From Lentibacillus populi (lineage in GTDB: Bacteria; Bacillota; Bacilli; Bacillales; Amphibacillaceae), in NCBI GenBank assembly GCA_014642895.1, contig BMJD01000008.1, positions 50,976 to 114,975 of the forward strand: 64,000 nucleotides of DNA, written 5' to 3'. The position numbers were made by a program, and so were the translations under genes. The stretch's first letter is position 1. Every line of letters begins with the position of its first letter. The notes below the pieces were generated by a model. That model made no database searches and was not told where the DNA came from. It saw only the letters and a program-made list of their open reading frames with translations. Shown here in pieces: positions 35,608 through 44,224 of the stretch.

Positions 35608-35787
35608 TTATGCCTTTACCCAATAGGCTGCTTCATTACTTGAAGGTGAGGGAGGAAACTGTTCCCCTTTCTCCATATCAATTTTTGTATTATCGTCGAT
35701 TGAAGATCCACTATTGACTAAACTATCAACTTTAAACTTACCACTTTCCGGTGCTGTTTCACCTGTTTTGTATTTGTTATCTGCCAT
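35608..35787 (-). CDS. YjzC family small protein
   Basis: 59 residues: starts MADNKYKTGETAPESGKFKVD and ends EAAYWVKA. The YKTGE.APESG start and the FPP-S.NEAAYW end match the YjzC family. GGAGGTGGTAAT lies before the ATG. Soluble, acidic, function unknown; sits with KGG-type stress proteins. Confidence 0.75.
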   Translation of the reverse strand: MADNKYKTGETAPESGKFKVDSLVNSGSSIDDNTKIDMEKGEQFPPSPSSNEAAYWVKA

Positions 35788-35831
35788 ATTACCACCTCCA
35801 AATTTTTTTGTTAAAGCTCCTTTACTTGCAA

Positions 35832-36128
35832 TTAAGAATTATTGTTGTTATTATTTTGCTGTTGGCGGCCACGTTTTTTTCCGCCTTTTTGACCTATTTC
35901 TTCGTAGAATTCTTGATCATGGTTTCGTGAAGTAGTTTTGCCACCCTTTTGGCCTATTTCTTCGTAGAACTCTTGATCATGATTCTGCGAAGTTGTTTCG
36001 CCACCTTTTTGACCTATTTCTTGGTAGAATTCACGATCGTGATTCCGTGCTGTTTTATTTCCACCTTTTTGTCCTGCTTCTTCTACCGTCATCTTATTGT
36101 TGTTATTTTCTTTATTGTTCTTAGCCAT
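35832..36128 (-). CDS. GsiB-like general stress protein with four KGG repeats
   Basis: 98 residues, almost wholly built of ~20-residue repeats of the form E.GQKGG..T..NHD.EFYEEI, with basic/Asn-rich ends (KNNKENNNNK, RQQQNNNNNNS). This is the KGG (con-10/GsiB) family of hydrophilic desiccation/osmotic stress proteins. The ATG at 36128 follows AAAAAGGAGCTG. Paired with a shorter paralogue upstream. Confidence 0.85.
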   Translation of the reverse strand: MAKNNKENNNNKMTVEEAGQKGGNKTARNHDREFYQEIGQKGGETTSQNHDQEFYEEIGQKGGKTTSRNHDQEFYEEIGQKGGKKRGRQQQNNNNNNS

Positions 36129-36223
36129 CCTTAACAGCTCCTTTTTAAAGTAGTTTATTAGCTTACTTCGACACACTTTCCTTCCCGTATGGTTATATGA
36201 CCTGTGATCCAATTCTTCCCTTT

Positions 36224-36445
36224 TTATGAACTGCTGTTATTACTTTTCCGTTGCCGGGCGCGTTTTTTTCCGCCCTTTTCACCGATTTCTTGAAAGAATT
36301 CCTGATCATGGTTTCTGGAGGTTGTTTTACCACCCTTCTGACCAATTTCCTCAAAGAATTCCTGATCGTGGTTTCGTGCGGTCTGGTTACCGCCTTTTTT
36401 ACCAGCTTGTTCGCGTGACATCTTGCCATTACTGTTCTTGGCCAT
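36224..36445 (-). CDS. GsiB-like general stress protein with three KGG repeats
   Basis: 73 residues with three KGG repeats (EQAGKKGGNQTARNHD, EEIGQKGGKTTSRNHD, QEIGEKGGKKRARQRK). It is a paralogue of the next gene and differs by lacking one repeat, so one arose by duplication with repeat change. AAAGGAGCTGTGAAAG precedes the ATG. Confidence 0.85.
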   Translation of the reverse strand: MAKNSNGKMSREQAGKKGGNQTARNHDQEFFEEIGQKGGKTTSRNHDQEFFQEIGEKGGKKRARQRKSNNSSS

Positions 36446-36589
36446 CTTTCACAGCTCCTTTCCCTTATTATTGGCGTTTTGTCATCGCCTATTATTTTCA
36501 TTCCACGTATACTTTCCCTTAAACGTAAAAAAACAACTTTTTCGGAAAAATAATGTAATGATTTTAATACAGGCCTGTCTGAAGCCTTT

Positions 36590-36745
36590 CTATTTTGGAT
36601 ACTTTTTATCTAATTTGGCAAATACCTTTTCTGCTGCTATCATCTTTTGCTCTTTTTCTTCAACTTCTAATTCGAATTCTCGGCGGTCTTCTACCGGCAG
36701 ATGAAAATATTTCTTTTTTCTGGATTTCTTCTTTTTTACAGCCAT
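36590..36745 (-). CDS. Small basic protein, unknown
   Basis: 51 residues: a very basic start (MAVKKKKSRKKKYFHLP) and an acidic/basic helix (EDRREFELEVEEKEQKMI). AGAGGGAGATGGTT precedes the ATG. It begins 26 bases after the stop of the proteasome-like gene and is probably co-transcribed with it. Could be a nucleic-acid- or protein-binding partner; no family recognised. Confidence 0.6.
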   Translation of the reverse strand: MAVKKKKSRKKKYFHLPVEDRREFELEVEEKEQKMIAAEKVFAKLDKKYPK

Positions 36746-36771
36746 AACCATCTCCCTCTTTTTTCTGGCCC

Positions 36772-38025
36772 TTAAAATCGGGTGTTTATTTGTGGATCTA
36801 TATAATTCTTTCGTTTCATCCAGATAAAACCATCTCCTTTTGTAATAATCGCTACATCAATTGGAAGACCGACAGATTGAGTTGCTCTTGTTACCTTTCG
36901 TTTGAACGAAGTAAGATTGATCAGTGCCTCTGCCATTTCGGCAAGTTCTTCCTTTGGCAATGACCTTACAATCCCCAATAAAGGATCAATATAATTGTTT
37001 TGCTGATATTCTTCTAAAGCATCCTCAATAGATTCATATATTTTATTACCCAGATTTTGCAGCGCTTTAACCTGTTCATCTGTAAAATGAATATTTATAT
37101 TGTTTTGGATTTGCTTATGATAGTTAGTTAACACCTGGTCAATAATTCCAAAAATCGCATCCTTCATGTCCGGCTCGATTCCGCCAATAAACGATTGTAC
37201 CATCTCCTTTTGGGCAAATGCCGTAATAGAGGCGGTACCGTTATCTTTGTTTGTTGTATAACTGATCTTTTTTTCTTTTAATTTTTTGTATTTTAGCTGG
37301 CCGAAGACAAAACCTTCTAGGCGGTAATTTAATAAATGCGGAAAAATCTCATTTTCGCCATATCCAGCGATTACCAGGCCTGTACTTCCTGAACTGAAAT
37401 AATCATTTGCAGTTGCTTCAAAAGCCAACACATGCAGTTTCTCTACCAATTGATCAGGAATTTCATACGTAATTAATTCATCTTTTATTTCTCTAACTTC
37501 CGAACCAAACGTCGCTTTGAACGTTTCATATTTCATCTTTAGAAATGTCTTTTGGTCTCTATAGTTTTCAATATTTCTATCAACACATTTTGTAAGCCAA
37601 TCCGTCACTTTTTGCTGCATTACTCCTTCTTCTTTATCTTTTTCCATCATTTCCTCTACTTCCTTGACAATCCGCTTTAAACAGTCGGAAAACGTCCGAT
37701 AGACGATTATTCTTTCTGTATCCTCATTTGTAAAGCTACCATCATGGCGTAAAAACTCAAGGAAGTCCTCCATATAATAAGTTAAGTCGGCAAATTTTTT
37801 ATTACCTAAATAATCCCTATAGGACTTTATAATAACTTCCCACGGAACCTCCATAAAGGACGCCGCGCCGTATACCATGATGCCAATGGGATGCTCTCTT
37901 GATAGAGAGAACAGTTTATGTGCCGAATTATAAACCTTTTGTACCCCATCCCTTCCGCTCGTAATCGCACTATCTGCCGCAAGGGACATACCGAGTTTAT
38001 TCATAATCACCACTTCTGCCGTCAC
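36772..38025 (-). CDS. Proteasome/HslV-like Ntn hydrolase with large insertions (uncharacterised)
   Basis: 417 residues from a GTG at 38025 (site AAAGGCGGG ~6 bases before). Translation then begins Met-Thr-Ala-Glu; removal of Met would expose Thr1, as in HslV. Counting from that Thr, TAEVVIMNKLGMSLAADSAI places Asp at 17, Ser at 18, Thr at 21 and Gly at 23, exactly the proteasome beta/HslV pattern; a Lys at 36 (SAHKLFSL) could be the Lys33 equivalent after a 3-residue insertion. Later LVIAGYGENEIFPHLLNYRL (residues ~217-236) resembles the strand pair AGxDxxGPxLYxxD of beta subunits, and PIDVAIITKGDG (~388-399) the last strand pair. A helical insertion (~75-200) and a second (~285-380) explain the doubled length. 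What is seen is the motif spacing; protease function is inferred. A longer frame to 38076 exists. Confidence 0.6.
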   Translation of the reverse strand: MTAEVVIMNKLGMSLAADSAITSGRDGVQKVYNSAHKLFSLSREHPIGIMVYGAASFMEVPWEVIIKSYRDYLGNKKFADLTYYMEDFLEFLRHDGSFTNEDTERIIVYRTFSDCLKRIVKEVEEMMEKDKEEGVMQQKVTDWLTKCVDRNIENYRDQKTFLKMKYETFKATFGSEVREIKDELITYEIPDQLVEKLHVLAFEATANDYFSSGSTGLVIAGYGENEIFPHLLNYRLEGFVFGQLKYKKLKEKKISYTTNKDNGTASITAFAQKEMVQSFIGGIEPDMKDAIFGIIDQVLTNYHKQIQNNINIHFTDEQVKALQNLGNKIYESIEDALEEYQQNNYIDPLLGIVRSLPKEELAEMAEALINLTSFKRKVTRATQSVGLPIDVAIITKGDGFIWMKRKNYIDPQINTRF

Positions 38026-38303
38026 GAAATCCCGCCTTTCTCTGATAGTTTTCATGTTTCCCTTTCCGAACCACATAAAACCTTTATACCCTTTTGCAAA
38101 CCTGAAATATAGGTCTTGAGGATTTCAATTGCAAGAAAAGAGCTTCAGGGGTTCTTTACCCAGAGGAAAATGGTTAGATTAACAAAAAAAGAACCATGGC
38201 TTAATCGTCATAATTCTAATACAATGTTTTCAATCCAAATCTAAACCACTGATAACAGCTACCAACTCACTTTAGATAAACTTAAATTTTAATTCATAAC
38301 AAA

Positions 38304-38331
38304 AAACGTATCTAGTTGAATAGATACGTTT
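38304..38331 (-). terminator. Terminator of rlmN
   Basis: Perfect 11-bp arms AAACGTATCTA / TAGATACGTTT, loop 6, followed by TTTTTTG on the minus strand. Confidence 0.85.
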
Positions 38332-38340
38332 CTTGTTATT

Positions 38341-39405
38341 TTACCCGACATTCTTCTTAATCTGCTTACTCCGCAGCTGTCCGCATGCTGCATCAATATC
38401 AGCACCATTCTCCCAGCGTACCCCACAGTTAATACCGTGCTTCTTTAATGTTTCAAAAAATGTTTGAATTGTCTCAGGTTCACTGCGCTGATATTGATTA
38501 TGCTCGTCTACGGGGTTATATGGAATCAAATTCACATATGTTAGATGACGCTTATCGCCAAGCAATTTTGCTAGCTGCTCCGCTTCTTCCTTATGATCAT
38601 TCACATCCCGCAACATAATATATTCGTATGTTATGCGGCGATTCACCTTCTCCAAATAATAATCCACAGCTTTCATTAGCTTTTCGATTGGAAATGCTTT
38701 ATTAATCTTCATGATCCGCGTACGTAATTCATTGTTTGGTGCGTGCAAGGAAATGGCCAGATTCACTTGCAAGCCCGTATCCGCAAATTCATAAATTTTA
38801 TGGGCCAACCCACTAGTAGACACGGTTATGTGTCTGGCTCCAATGCAAAGACCCTTATCATCATTTACTACACGTAAAAAGTCGATTAAATTATTAAAGT
38901 TATCGAATGGTTCGCCAATACCCATTACAACAATATGGCTGACACGTTCTTCATTGCCAGCTTCGTCTAAGTGTTTTTGCACATTCATGATTTGTTCTAC
39001 GATCTCACCACTTGTCAGATCACGACTTTTCCTTAACAGACCACTTGCACAAAATGTACAGCCAATATTGCACCCTACTTGAGTCGTCACACAGACAGAC
39101 AAACCATAGTTAAAGCGCATTAAGACCGTCTCAATCAAATTTCCATCCTGTAATTTAAACAGGAATTTTTTCGTTCCGTCAGCGGATTCCTGTCTGATTT
39201 CTTCCTCTAACGTATGAAGAACAAAATTTTCTTCCAATAAAGCAATGCAATCCTTGTTCACATTCTTCATCTCGGAAAATCTTGTCACACGCTTCTTATA
39301 TAACCAGTTCCACACCTGTTGTGCGCGGAATTTCCGTTGTCCTTTTTCCACCAGCCAGTCTGTCAGCTGCTCAAACGTTAATCCGTATATGGATGTTTTA
39401 TTCAT
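38341..39405 (-). CDS. rlmN: 23S rRNA (adenine-2503) / tRNA (adenine-37) methyltransferase RlmN
   Basis: 354 residues. The radical-SAM cluster motif [11 protein letters not shown] (CxxxCxxC) is intact, and the methylated Cys lies in the C-terminal [21 protein letters not shown] and [11 protein letters not shown] are typical RlmN segments. GAGGGTACACA precedes the ATG. Housekeeping gene, monocistronic. Confidence 0.95.
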   Translation of the reverse strand: MNKTSIYGLTFEQLTDWLVEKGQRKFRAQQVWNWLYKKRVTRFSEMKNVNKDCIALLEENFVLHTLEEEIRQESADGTKKFLFKLQDGNLIETVLMRFNYGLSVCVTTQVGCNIGCTFCASGLLRKSRDLTSGEIVEQIMNVQKHLDEAGNEERVSHIVVMGIGEPFDNFNNLIDFLRVVNDDKGLCIGARHITVSTSGLAHKIYEFADTGLQVNLAISLHAPNNELRTRIMKINKAFPIEKLMKAVDYYLEKVNRRITYEYIMLRDVNDHKEEAEQLAKLLGDKRHLTYVNLIPYNPVDEHNQYQRSEPETIQTFFETLKKHGINCGVRWENGADIDAACGQLRSKQIKKNVG

Positions 39406-39590
39406 TGTGTACCCTCATTTCAATCTTGCATAGCATTCCTTTACTATACTACTGAAAATATGTGAATGTAGCAACCTAATTCGCTCATCCCTCTCGTCTG
39501 TGAGGCATATTACCACAAGCAATATAGTAGACCCCACCAATTAAAAGTCGTATCATTTCTTACTAAGCAATATACAAGGAGGGAGTAAAT

Positions 39591-40598
39591 TTGTCGACAA
39601 CAATAAAAAAATTTCATGATATCCCCTTATCGGTTTTGGATTTATCACCAGTTAACGAGGGGAGTAATCCAGGGCAATCGTTAAAAAATAGTACTGATTT
39701 GGCACAGCATGTAGAGAAATGGGGATTTAACCGCTATTGGTTAGCAGAGCATCATAACATGCCCGGTATTGCCAGTTCCGCTACCTCGCTATTAATCGGA
39801 CATATTGCAGGTTCAACAAACCATATGCGTGTTGGATCTGGCGGGATAATGCTGCCCAACCATGCAACACTGGTGATTGCAGAACAATTCGGTACACTTG
39901 AAACACTTTATCCAGGTCGAATTGATTTAGGACTCGGCCGTGCACCTGGTAGTGATCAGGCAACAGCTTATGCCTTACGCCGTACATTAAATATGGGGCC
40001 TGAGGATTTTCCATTACAATTGGAAGAACTCCAAGGGTATTTTGCAGGTACGGAGCGCGTACATGCTGTTCCAGGTGAAGGACTTACGATTCCGATTTGG
40101 CTGCTCGGCTCCAGTGACTTTAGCGCACAGCTATCTGCCCAAAAAGGGTTGCCATTTTCCTTTGCAAGCCATTTTTCACCTGATTACACCATTCCAGCTT
40201 TACATCTTTACCGCAGCAGGTTTCAACCTTCAGATATGCTGAAAAAACCATATGCCATGCTTGGAGTCAATGTAATCGCAGCAGATACCGATGAAGATGC
40301 ACATTATTTGGCTACATCACAGCAACAGCAAACCTTAAACATACGTAGCGGCCGTCCGGCAAAATTACAGCCACCAATCAAAAATATTGATGAAGCGTGG
40401 TCGGAAATGGAACGTGCTGTAGTCGAAAAATCATTAGAAACACCCGCGACTATAGTCGGTAGCCCGGAAACCGTTAAACAAGGTCTTGAGCGCTTTTTAG
40501 CAGAAACAGAGGCAGACGAGTTCATTATTAACTCACAAATTTTTGATCATAAAGCCAGATTGCGTTCATACGAAATTGTTGGCGCATTGATGGAATAA
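39591..40598 (+). CDS. Luciferase-like (LLM class) flavin-dependent monooxygenase
   Basis: 335 residues. [13 protein letters not shown] at the N-terminus, [32 protein letters not shown] and [11 protein letters not shown] are the signature of the single-component YceB/YwcH-like group. It should bind FMN and oxidise a small substrate of unknown identity. The start is TTG with AAGGAGGGAGTAAAT. Its own terminator follows. Confidence 0.88.
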   Translation: MSTTIKKFHDIPLSVLDLSPVNEGSNPGQSLKNSTDLAQHVEKWGFNRYWLAEHHNMPGIASSATSLLIGHIAGSTNHMRVGSGGIMLPNHATLVIAEQFGTLETLYPGRIDLGLGRAPGSDQATAYALRRTLNMGPEDFPLQLEELQGYFAGTERVHAVPGEGLTIPIWLLGSSDFSAQLSAQKGLPFSFASHFSPDYTIPALHLYRSRFQPSDMLKKPYAMLGVNVIAADTDEDAHYLATSQQQQTLNIRSGRPAKLQPPIKNIDEAWSEMERAVVEKSLETPATIVGSPETVKQGLERFLAETEADEFIINSQIFDHKARLRSYEIVGALME

Positions 40599-40647
40599 TC
40601 CAACGGGAATATCGTTGACAGACGAAGACTCCGTGAAACAAGTAAAT

Positions 40648-40676
40648 AGAGCCAGAATTTGCAGAATCCTGGCTCT
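40648..40676. terminator. Terminator between convergent LLM and SMR genes
   Basis: AGAGCCAG / CTGGCTCT, 8 bp, 13-base loop that can pair further. Confidence 0.65.
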
Positions 40677-40683
40677 GTTTATA

Positions 40684-40998
40684 TTAAGATAATGCCTTCA
40701 GTCCAACCACACCGATGATAATAGCAACTAAACTTAAGATCCGGAATATATTTCTGGATTCCCCGAAAAAAATCATGTTTAAAAGCACCGCACCCGCTGT
40801 ACCGATACCAATGAAAACGGCATAGGCTACACTAACCTGCAATCTTAAAAACGAGGCATAAAGAAACGCAAACGATCCACCTAAACCGCCCAAATAAATG
40901 ACGCCATGTTTCATTGTCCTTTCCTGACTGAATAACTTTAGGCCCAACACACCAATTACTTCAAAAACCGCTGCTAAGAAAATATAGAACCAGCCCAT
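40684..40998 (-). CDS. SMR family exporter subunit (paired SMR)
   Basis: 104 residues, four helices. It has the membrane-embedded Glu in AAVFEVIGVLGLK and the SMR motif SVAYAVFIGIGTAGAV. It starts 2 bases after the stop of the other SMR gene, so the two form a heterodimeric paired-SMR pump like YvdRS/YkkCD. Substrate may be a small cation or guanidinium-like compound; no guanidine riboswitch is present. Confidence 0.87.
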   Translation of the reverse strand: MGWFYIFLAAVFEVIGVLGLKLFSQERTMKHGVIYLGGLGGSFAFLYASFLRLQVSVAYAVFIGIGTAGAVLLNMIFFGESRNIFRILSLVAIIIGVVGLKALS

Positions 40999-41000
40999 TA

Positions 41001-41336
41001 CTATACCGCTCCTTCCGTCTGTTTATCATCCGAAAGTTTTAATCCAATAACACCAGCGACTAAAATAATCATAAACAAAATTTTTCCCGTATTTAAGTGT
41101 CCATCAAATAGAAATACATCCATTAATGCCGTTCCAACTGTACCGGCTGCAGCAAAAATTGCATAAACCGTACCAGTCGGCAGATTTTCACATGCTTTCG
41201 CAAGGAAATGTAAATCTAGCGGAATAACAGCAATAATCAATAGCCAATGCCACCATTCTGATGCTGTATTAAATCCAAACACCCATAATAATTCAAACAG
41301 GCTGGTTAACATGACATAGATCCATGATTTATTCAT
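41001..41336 (-). CDS. SMR family exporter subunit (paired SMR)
   Basis: 111 residues, four helices, with the Glu in TSLFELLWVFGF and GTVYAIFAAAGTVGTALMD. The ~111 + ~104 residue pairing matches paired SMR systems. A TetR-type operator sits just upstream (41355-41373), so it is controlled separately from, or in addition to, the tetR promoter. Confidence 0.87.
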   Translation of the reverse strand: MNKSWIYVMLTSLFELLWVFGFNTASEWWHWLLIIAVIPLDLHFLAKACENLPTGTVYAIFAAAGTVGTALMDVFLFDGHLNTGKILFMIILVAGVIGLKLSDDKQTEGAV

Positions 41337-41354
41337 AATATAATAATACCTCCC

Positions 41355-41373
41355 ATGACTGACATTCAGTCAT
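41355..41373. promoter_or_regulatory. TetR-type operator before the SMR pair
   Basis: ATGACTGACATTCAGTCAT: perfect 7-bp half sites ATGACTG/CAGTCAT around 5 bases. A second similar site precedes tetR. Confidence 0.7.
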
Positions 41374-41392
41374 TTTATAGTACGAAGAAGCA

Positions 41393-41971
41393 CTAGTCCT
41401 CTAACCCTAGCGCAAACCCGGCAAACTTTAATACTTCCTGCTTTTTCGTATCAACCTTTTTGAGATCAACCTCGGAATACAAATAAGATTGCTCGGCAAC
41501 GGATTCAATCAAACCTATCAATAACTCCGCCGTTCGCTCTGGATGCAGTGTTTCCCGAATTGTTCCCGCTTTTTTCGCATTATCCAGAAATTCACTCATC
41601 CAAGCATAATACGGCTCATAGATTGTCTCCCATTCCTTTAAGTAATCAGTTGCTGCAAGGCCTGAATAAATGAGGGCAAAAACTTCCCGGTACTCACTCG
41701 TCAAATCGAATACAACGTCAATCACCTTTTCTAGCTGATCCGAAAAGGAAAACTCCCCGCTCATCTTTTCCTTAATCCGGTCAAGCGTTTTTTCGACCAT
41801 CACCTCAGCTATTGAAGGCATTACTGCAAACTTGGAAGAAAAATATAAATAAAATGTCCCTTGAGCAATTCCGGCTCCTTTGACAATATCCGATACTTTT
41901 GCTTTTTCGATGCCCTTTTCCCGGAAAACATCAATGGCCGATTGAATAATGAGTTCTTTTTTATTATCCAT
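41393..41971 (-). CDS. TetR family repressor of the SMR exporter
   Basis: 192 residues from the ATG at 41971 (GGAGGTTTTT upstream). The N-terminal helix-turn-helix is KELIIQSAIDVFREKGIEKAKVSDIVKGAGIAQGTFYLYFSSK in sequence order; the C-terminal ligand domain is helical. It sits upstream of the two SMR genes in the same direction, with matching palindromes before itself and before them, so it probably represses both. Confidence 0.88.
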   Translation of the reverse strand: MDNKKELIIQSAIDVFREKGIEKAKVSDIVKGAGIAQGTFYLYFSSKFAVMPSIAEVMVEKTLDRIKEKMSGEFSFSDQLEKVIDVVFDLTSEYREVFALIYSGLAATDYLKEWETIYEPYYAWMSEFLDNAKKAGTIRETLHPERTAELLIGLIESVAEQSYLYSEVDLKKVDTKKQEVLKFAGFALGLED

Positions 41972-41992
41972 AAAAACCTCCATTATCATGTA

Positions 41993-42011
41993 GTGACTGA
42001 TCGTCATTCAT
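41993..42011. promoter_or_regulatory. TetR-type operator before tetR
   Basis: GTGACTGATCGTCATTCAT resembles the 41355 operator (TGACTGA and TCATTCA half sites, less perfect), about 22 bases before the start codon. Confidence 0.5.
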
Positions 42012-42137
42012 TATACCTTTTTTTCTCGTTCAGATCAAATAAAGGGTTTATACCGGTAACTTAAGTGTGTTTTCATATTTTACGTCATCTTGTCAAATAC
42101 TAAACAAAATGATGCAAGAGAGGGTGTGTTCAGATTT

Positions 42138-42593
42138 ATGGAACATGTAAAGGAATTAGGGATTAAATTTTTAGCTATAGCCGTTTCTATATATGCGATA
42201 TTCGGCATTTTTTCAAATGCCAATTGGGTTAATTTATTGTGGATCAGTTTACTTGTTACAGGAATTTCTTATCTGGCAGGTGATATGGTAATACTGCCTA
42301 AGTTTGGGAACATTACCGCTACAATCGCTGATTTTGGTCTAGCTTTTCTTTCACTCCTTATCCTGGGAGGTCTATTTCTCGGTGCCGAGGTCCCGATTAT
42401 CACTACTTCTTTACTGACTGCTTTCTTTATTACGTGCTGCGAGCCGTTCATTCACGGCTATATTGTCAATCATTTTTCACCGGATTCATACGAACGGAAA
42501 GACTTACGGACCCAAAATCAGTTACAAACTGAATTTGCAGAAGAGACGAATGAACATACGATTACTAAAAACAAGCACCACAACGATGAGTGA
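42138..42593 (+). CDS. DUF2512 (YndM-like) membrane protein
   Basis: 151 residues. MEHVKELGIKFLAIA opens four membrane segments, with LAGDMVILPKFGNITATIADFGLA in the middle, typical of DUF2512/YndM. The C-terminal tail is charged. The ATG at 42138 lies far (about 14 bases) from AGAGAGGG; a GTG at 42126 is very close to it; the start is therefore uncertain. Confidence 0.75.
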   Translation: MEHVKELGIKFLAIAVSIYAIFGIFSNANWVNLLWISLLVTGISYLAGDMVILPKFGNITATIADFGLAFLSLLILGGLFLGAEVPIITTSLLTAFFITCCEPFIHGYIVNHFSPDSYERKDLRTQNQLQTEFAEETNEHTITKNKHHNDE

Positions 42594-42613
42594 TTATTAA
42601 CCTTATAATGCAA

Positions 42614-42643
42614 AAACGCTTGGATACTTGTGTCCAAGCGTTT
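42614..42643. terminator. Bidirectional terminator between DUF2512 and wrbA genes
   Basis: Perfect 11-bp arms AAACGCTTGGA / TCCAAGCGTTT. Confidence 0.85.
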
Positions 42644-42694
42644 GTTCTTAAATGACCAACCGGAACGCATTCCGAACAGATCTTTAAATTCTAA

Positions 42695-43303
42695 TTAGTT
42701 ACCTGCAATAATACGTCCAGCAATATCAATTGTGCGTTTTGCCTGATGCTTTACTGCTTCTTCAACATCTTCCACCATTTTTCCGTCTTGGCCTTGTGTT
42801 ACACTAGTTCCGTATGGGTTACCGCCAGCGCCGAATAGAACTTGGTTAGTGTAACCTGGCGCTGCAATGATTGCACCCCAATGCATCATGGAAGTATATA
42901 GTGCTAATAATGTAGCCTCTTGACCACCGTGCGGATTTTGCGCAGATGTCATTCCGCTAACTACTTTGTTTACTGTCTTACCAGCTCCCCATAGTCCACC
43001 CTGCACGTCAAGAAATTGTTTCATTTGTGAAGGTAAATTACCAAACCGAGTAGGTGCACTAAAGATAATCGCATCTGCCCATTCAATGTCGTCTGATGTT
43101 GCTTCTGGTACATCTTTTGTAGCCTCAAAATGAGCCTTCCATGCCGGGTTGGATTCGATTGCAGCTGCTGGTGCAAGTTCAGGAACCTTTAATACCTTTA
43201 CTTCAGCACCTGCCTCCTTGCCTGATTCCTCAGCCCATTTAGCCATTTGGTAGTTCGTTCCTGTTGAACTGTAATAGATTACTGCCAATTTAACATTTGC
43301 CAT
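42695..43303 (-). CDS. wrbA: NAD(P)H:quinone oxidoreductase WrbA
   Basis: 202 residues from the ATG at 43303, preceded by AAGGAGACAAATCAC. FMN-binding loop YYSSTGTNYQMA, SAPTRFGNLPSQMKQFLD, and HWGAIIAAPGYTNQ are standard WrbA segments. It reduces quinones by two electrons. The frame extends 19 residues to an ATG at 43360 with a weaker AGGTGA site; that longer start is possible. Confidence 0.9.
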   Translation of the reverse strand: MANVKLAVIYYSSTGTNYQMAKWAEESGKEAGAEVKVLKVPELAPAAAIESNPAWKAHFEATKDVPEATSDDIEWADAIIFSAPTRFGNLPSQMKQFLDVQGGLWGAGKTVNKVVSGMTSAQNPHGGQEATLLALYTSMMHWGAIIAAPGYTNQVLFGAGGNPYGTSVTQGQDGKMVEDVEEAVKHQAKRTIDIAGRIIAGN

Positions 43304-43610
43304 GTGATTTGTCTCCTTCTTTGGTGAATTTTTTCTAAAGAATTTATTTAAAAATTCCATTGTATCACCTGCTTATATTATCCAAACCTAATATAAAGTC
43401 CACTGAAAAACTCTTTTGCTTTGCTTATTCTTTGCCAGAACCTCCTTCTTTATTATTTATTTTTTAAAGGTAATCATTGCTATTGTTTAGCAAGTTTATT
43501 ACTTTATGTAAGTATAATAGATGAATTAGCAACTTATGTCAAGTCATTAACTTATTATTAATAACTACATTATCAAAACAAGACCGCCATTATTTTTTTA
43601 AAAAGTAAAA

Positions 43611-44210
43611 TCACTTAAACCAGCCCTTTTCCTTAAATCGGGATATAGCTTCAATCCGGTTACTCACCTCTAACTTATCTAAAATTACAGAAACATAATT
43701 GCGCACTGTGCCATTCGTAAGATACAGCTGCTTGGCAATTTCTTTTGTTGTTTTCCCCTCAGCAATCAATTTTAACACCTGCTCTTCCCGTTCCGTCAGC
43801 GGATTCTCATTTTCATATGCCATATCAACCAATTCGGGAGCATATACCCTTCTGCCGTCCATAATAATGCGGATAGAGTTTGCCAATTCTTCACTAGGGC
43901 TATCCTTTAAAAGATAGCCACTGACCTCCGCTTTTCGTGCACGTTCAAAATATCCTGACCGGGCAAATGTAGTTAAAATGATCACTTTACAAGGGTGACC
44001 TTTTAATTCCTCCGCTGCTTCCAGCCCGCTTTTCAACGGCATTTCAATGTCCATGATACAAATATCAGGATTTTGTTGCTTCACTAACGCTAACGCCTCT
44101 TCCCCGTTCCTTGCTTTGCCAACAACCTCCATATCTTCCTCCAAATCAAGCAAAGACCCCAGTGCTCCCAGCAGCATACGCTGGTCTTCAGCAATTATAA
44201 TTCGTATCAC
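43611..44210 (-). CDS. desR: Response regulator DesR (LuxR/NarL type)
   Basis: 199 residues from a GTG at 44210 that follows AAAAGGGTGGG. The receiver domain has the acidic pocket (AEDQR), phospho-acceptor Asp54 (CIMDIEMPLKSG), and Lys in LLKDSPSEE. The C-terminal LuxR helix-turn-helix is LTEREEQVLKLIAEGKTTKEIAK. Phosphorylated DesR activates the desaturase gene in the cold. It directly follows desK, and des lies upstream: the B. subtilis des-desK-desR order. Confidence 0.9.
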   Translation of the reverse strand: MIRIIIAEDQRMLLGALGSLLDLEEDMEVVGKARNGEEALALVKQQNPDICIMDIEMPLKSGLEAAEELKGHPCKVIILTTFARSGYFERARKAEVSGYLLKDSPSEELANSIRIIMDGRRVYAPELVDMAYENENPLTEREEQVLKLIAEGKTTKEIAKQLYLTNGTVRNYVSVILDKLEVSNRIEAISRFKEKGWFK

Positions 44211-44224
44211 GCTACCCACCCTTT

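Noticed and set aside
41337..41392. A guanidine (ykkC) riboswitch before the paired SMR genes.
   Set aside because: The gap is only 56 bases and holds a TetR-type palindrome instead; there is no room for the riboswitch.
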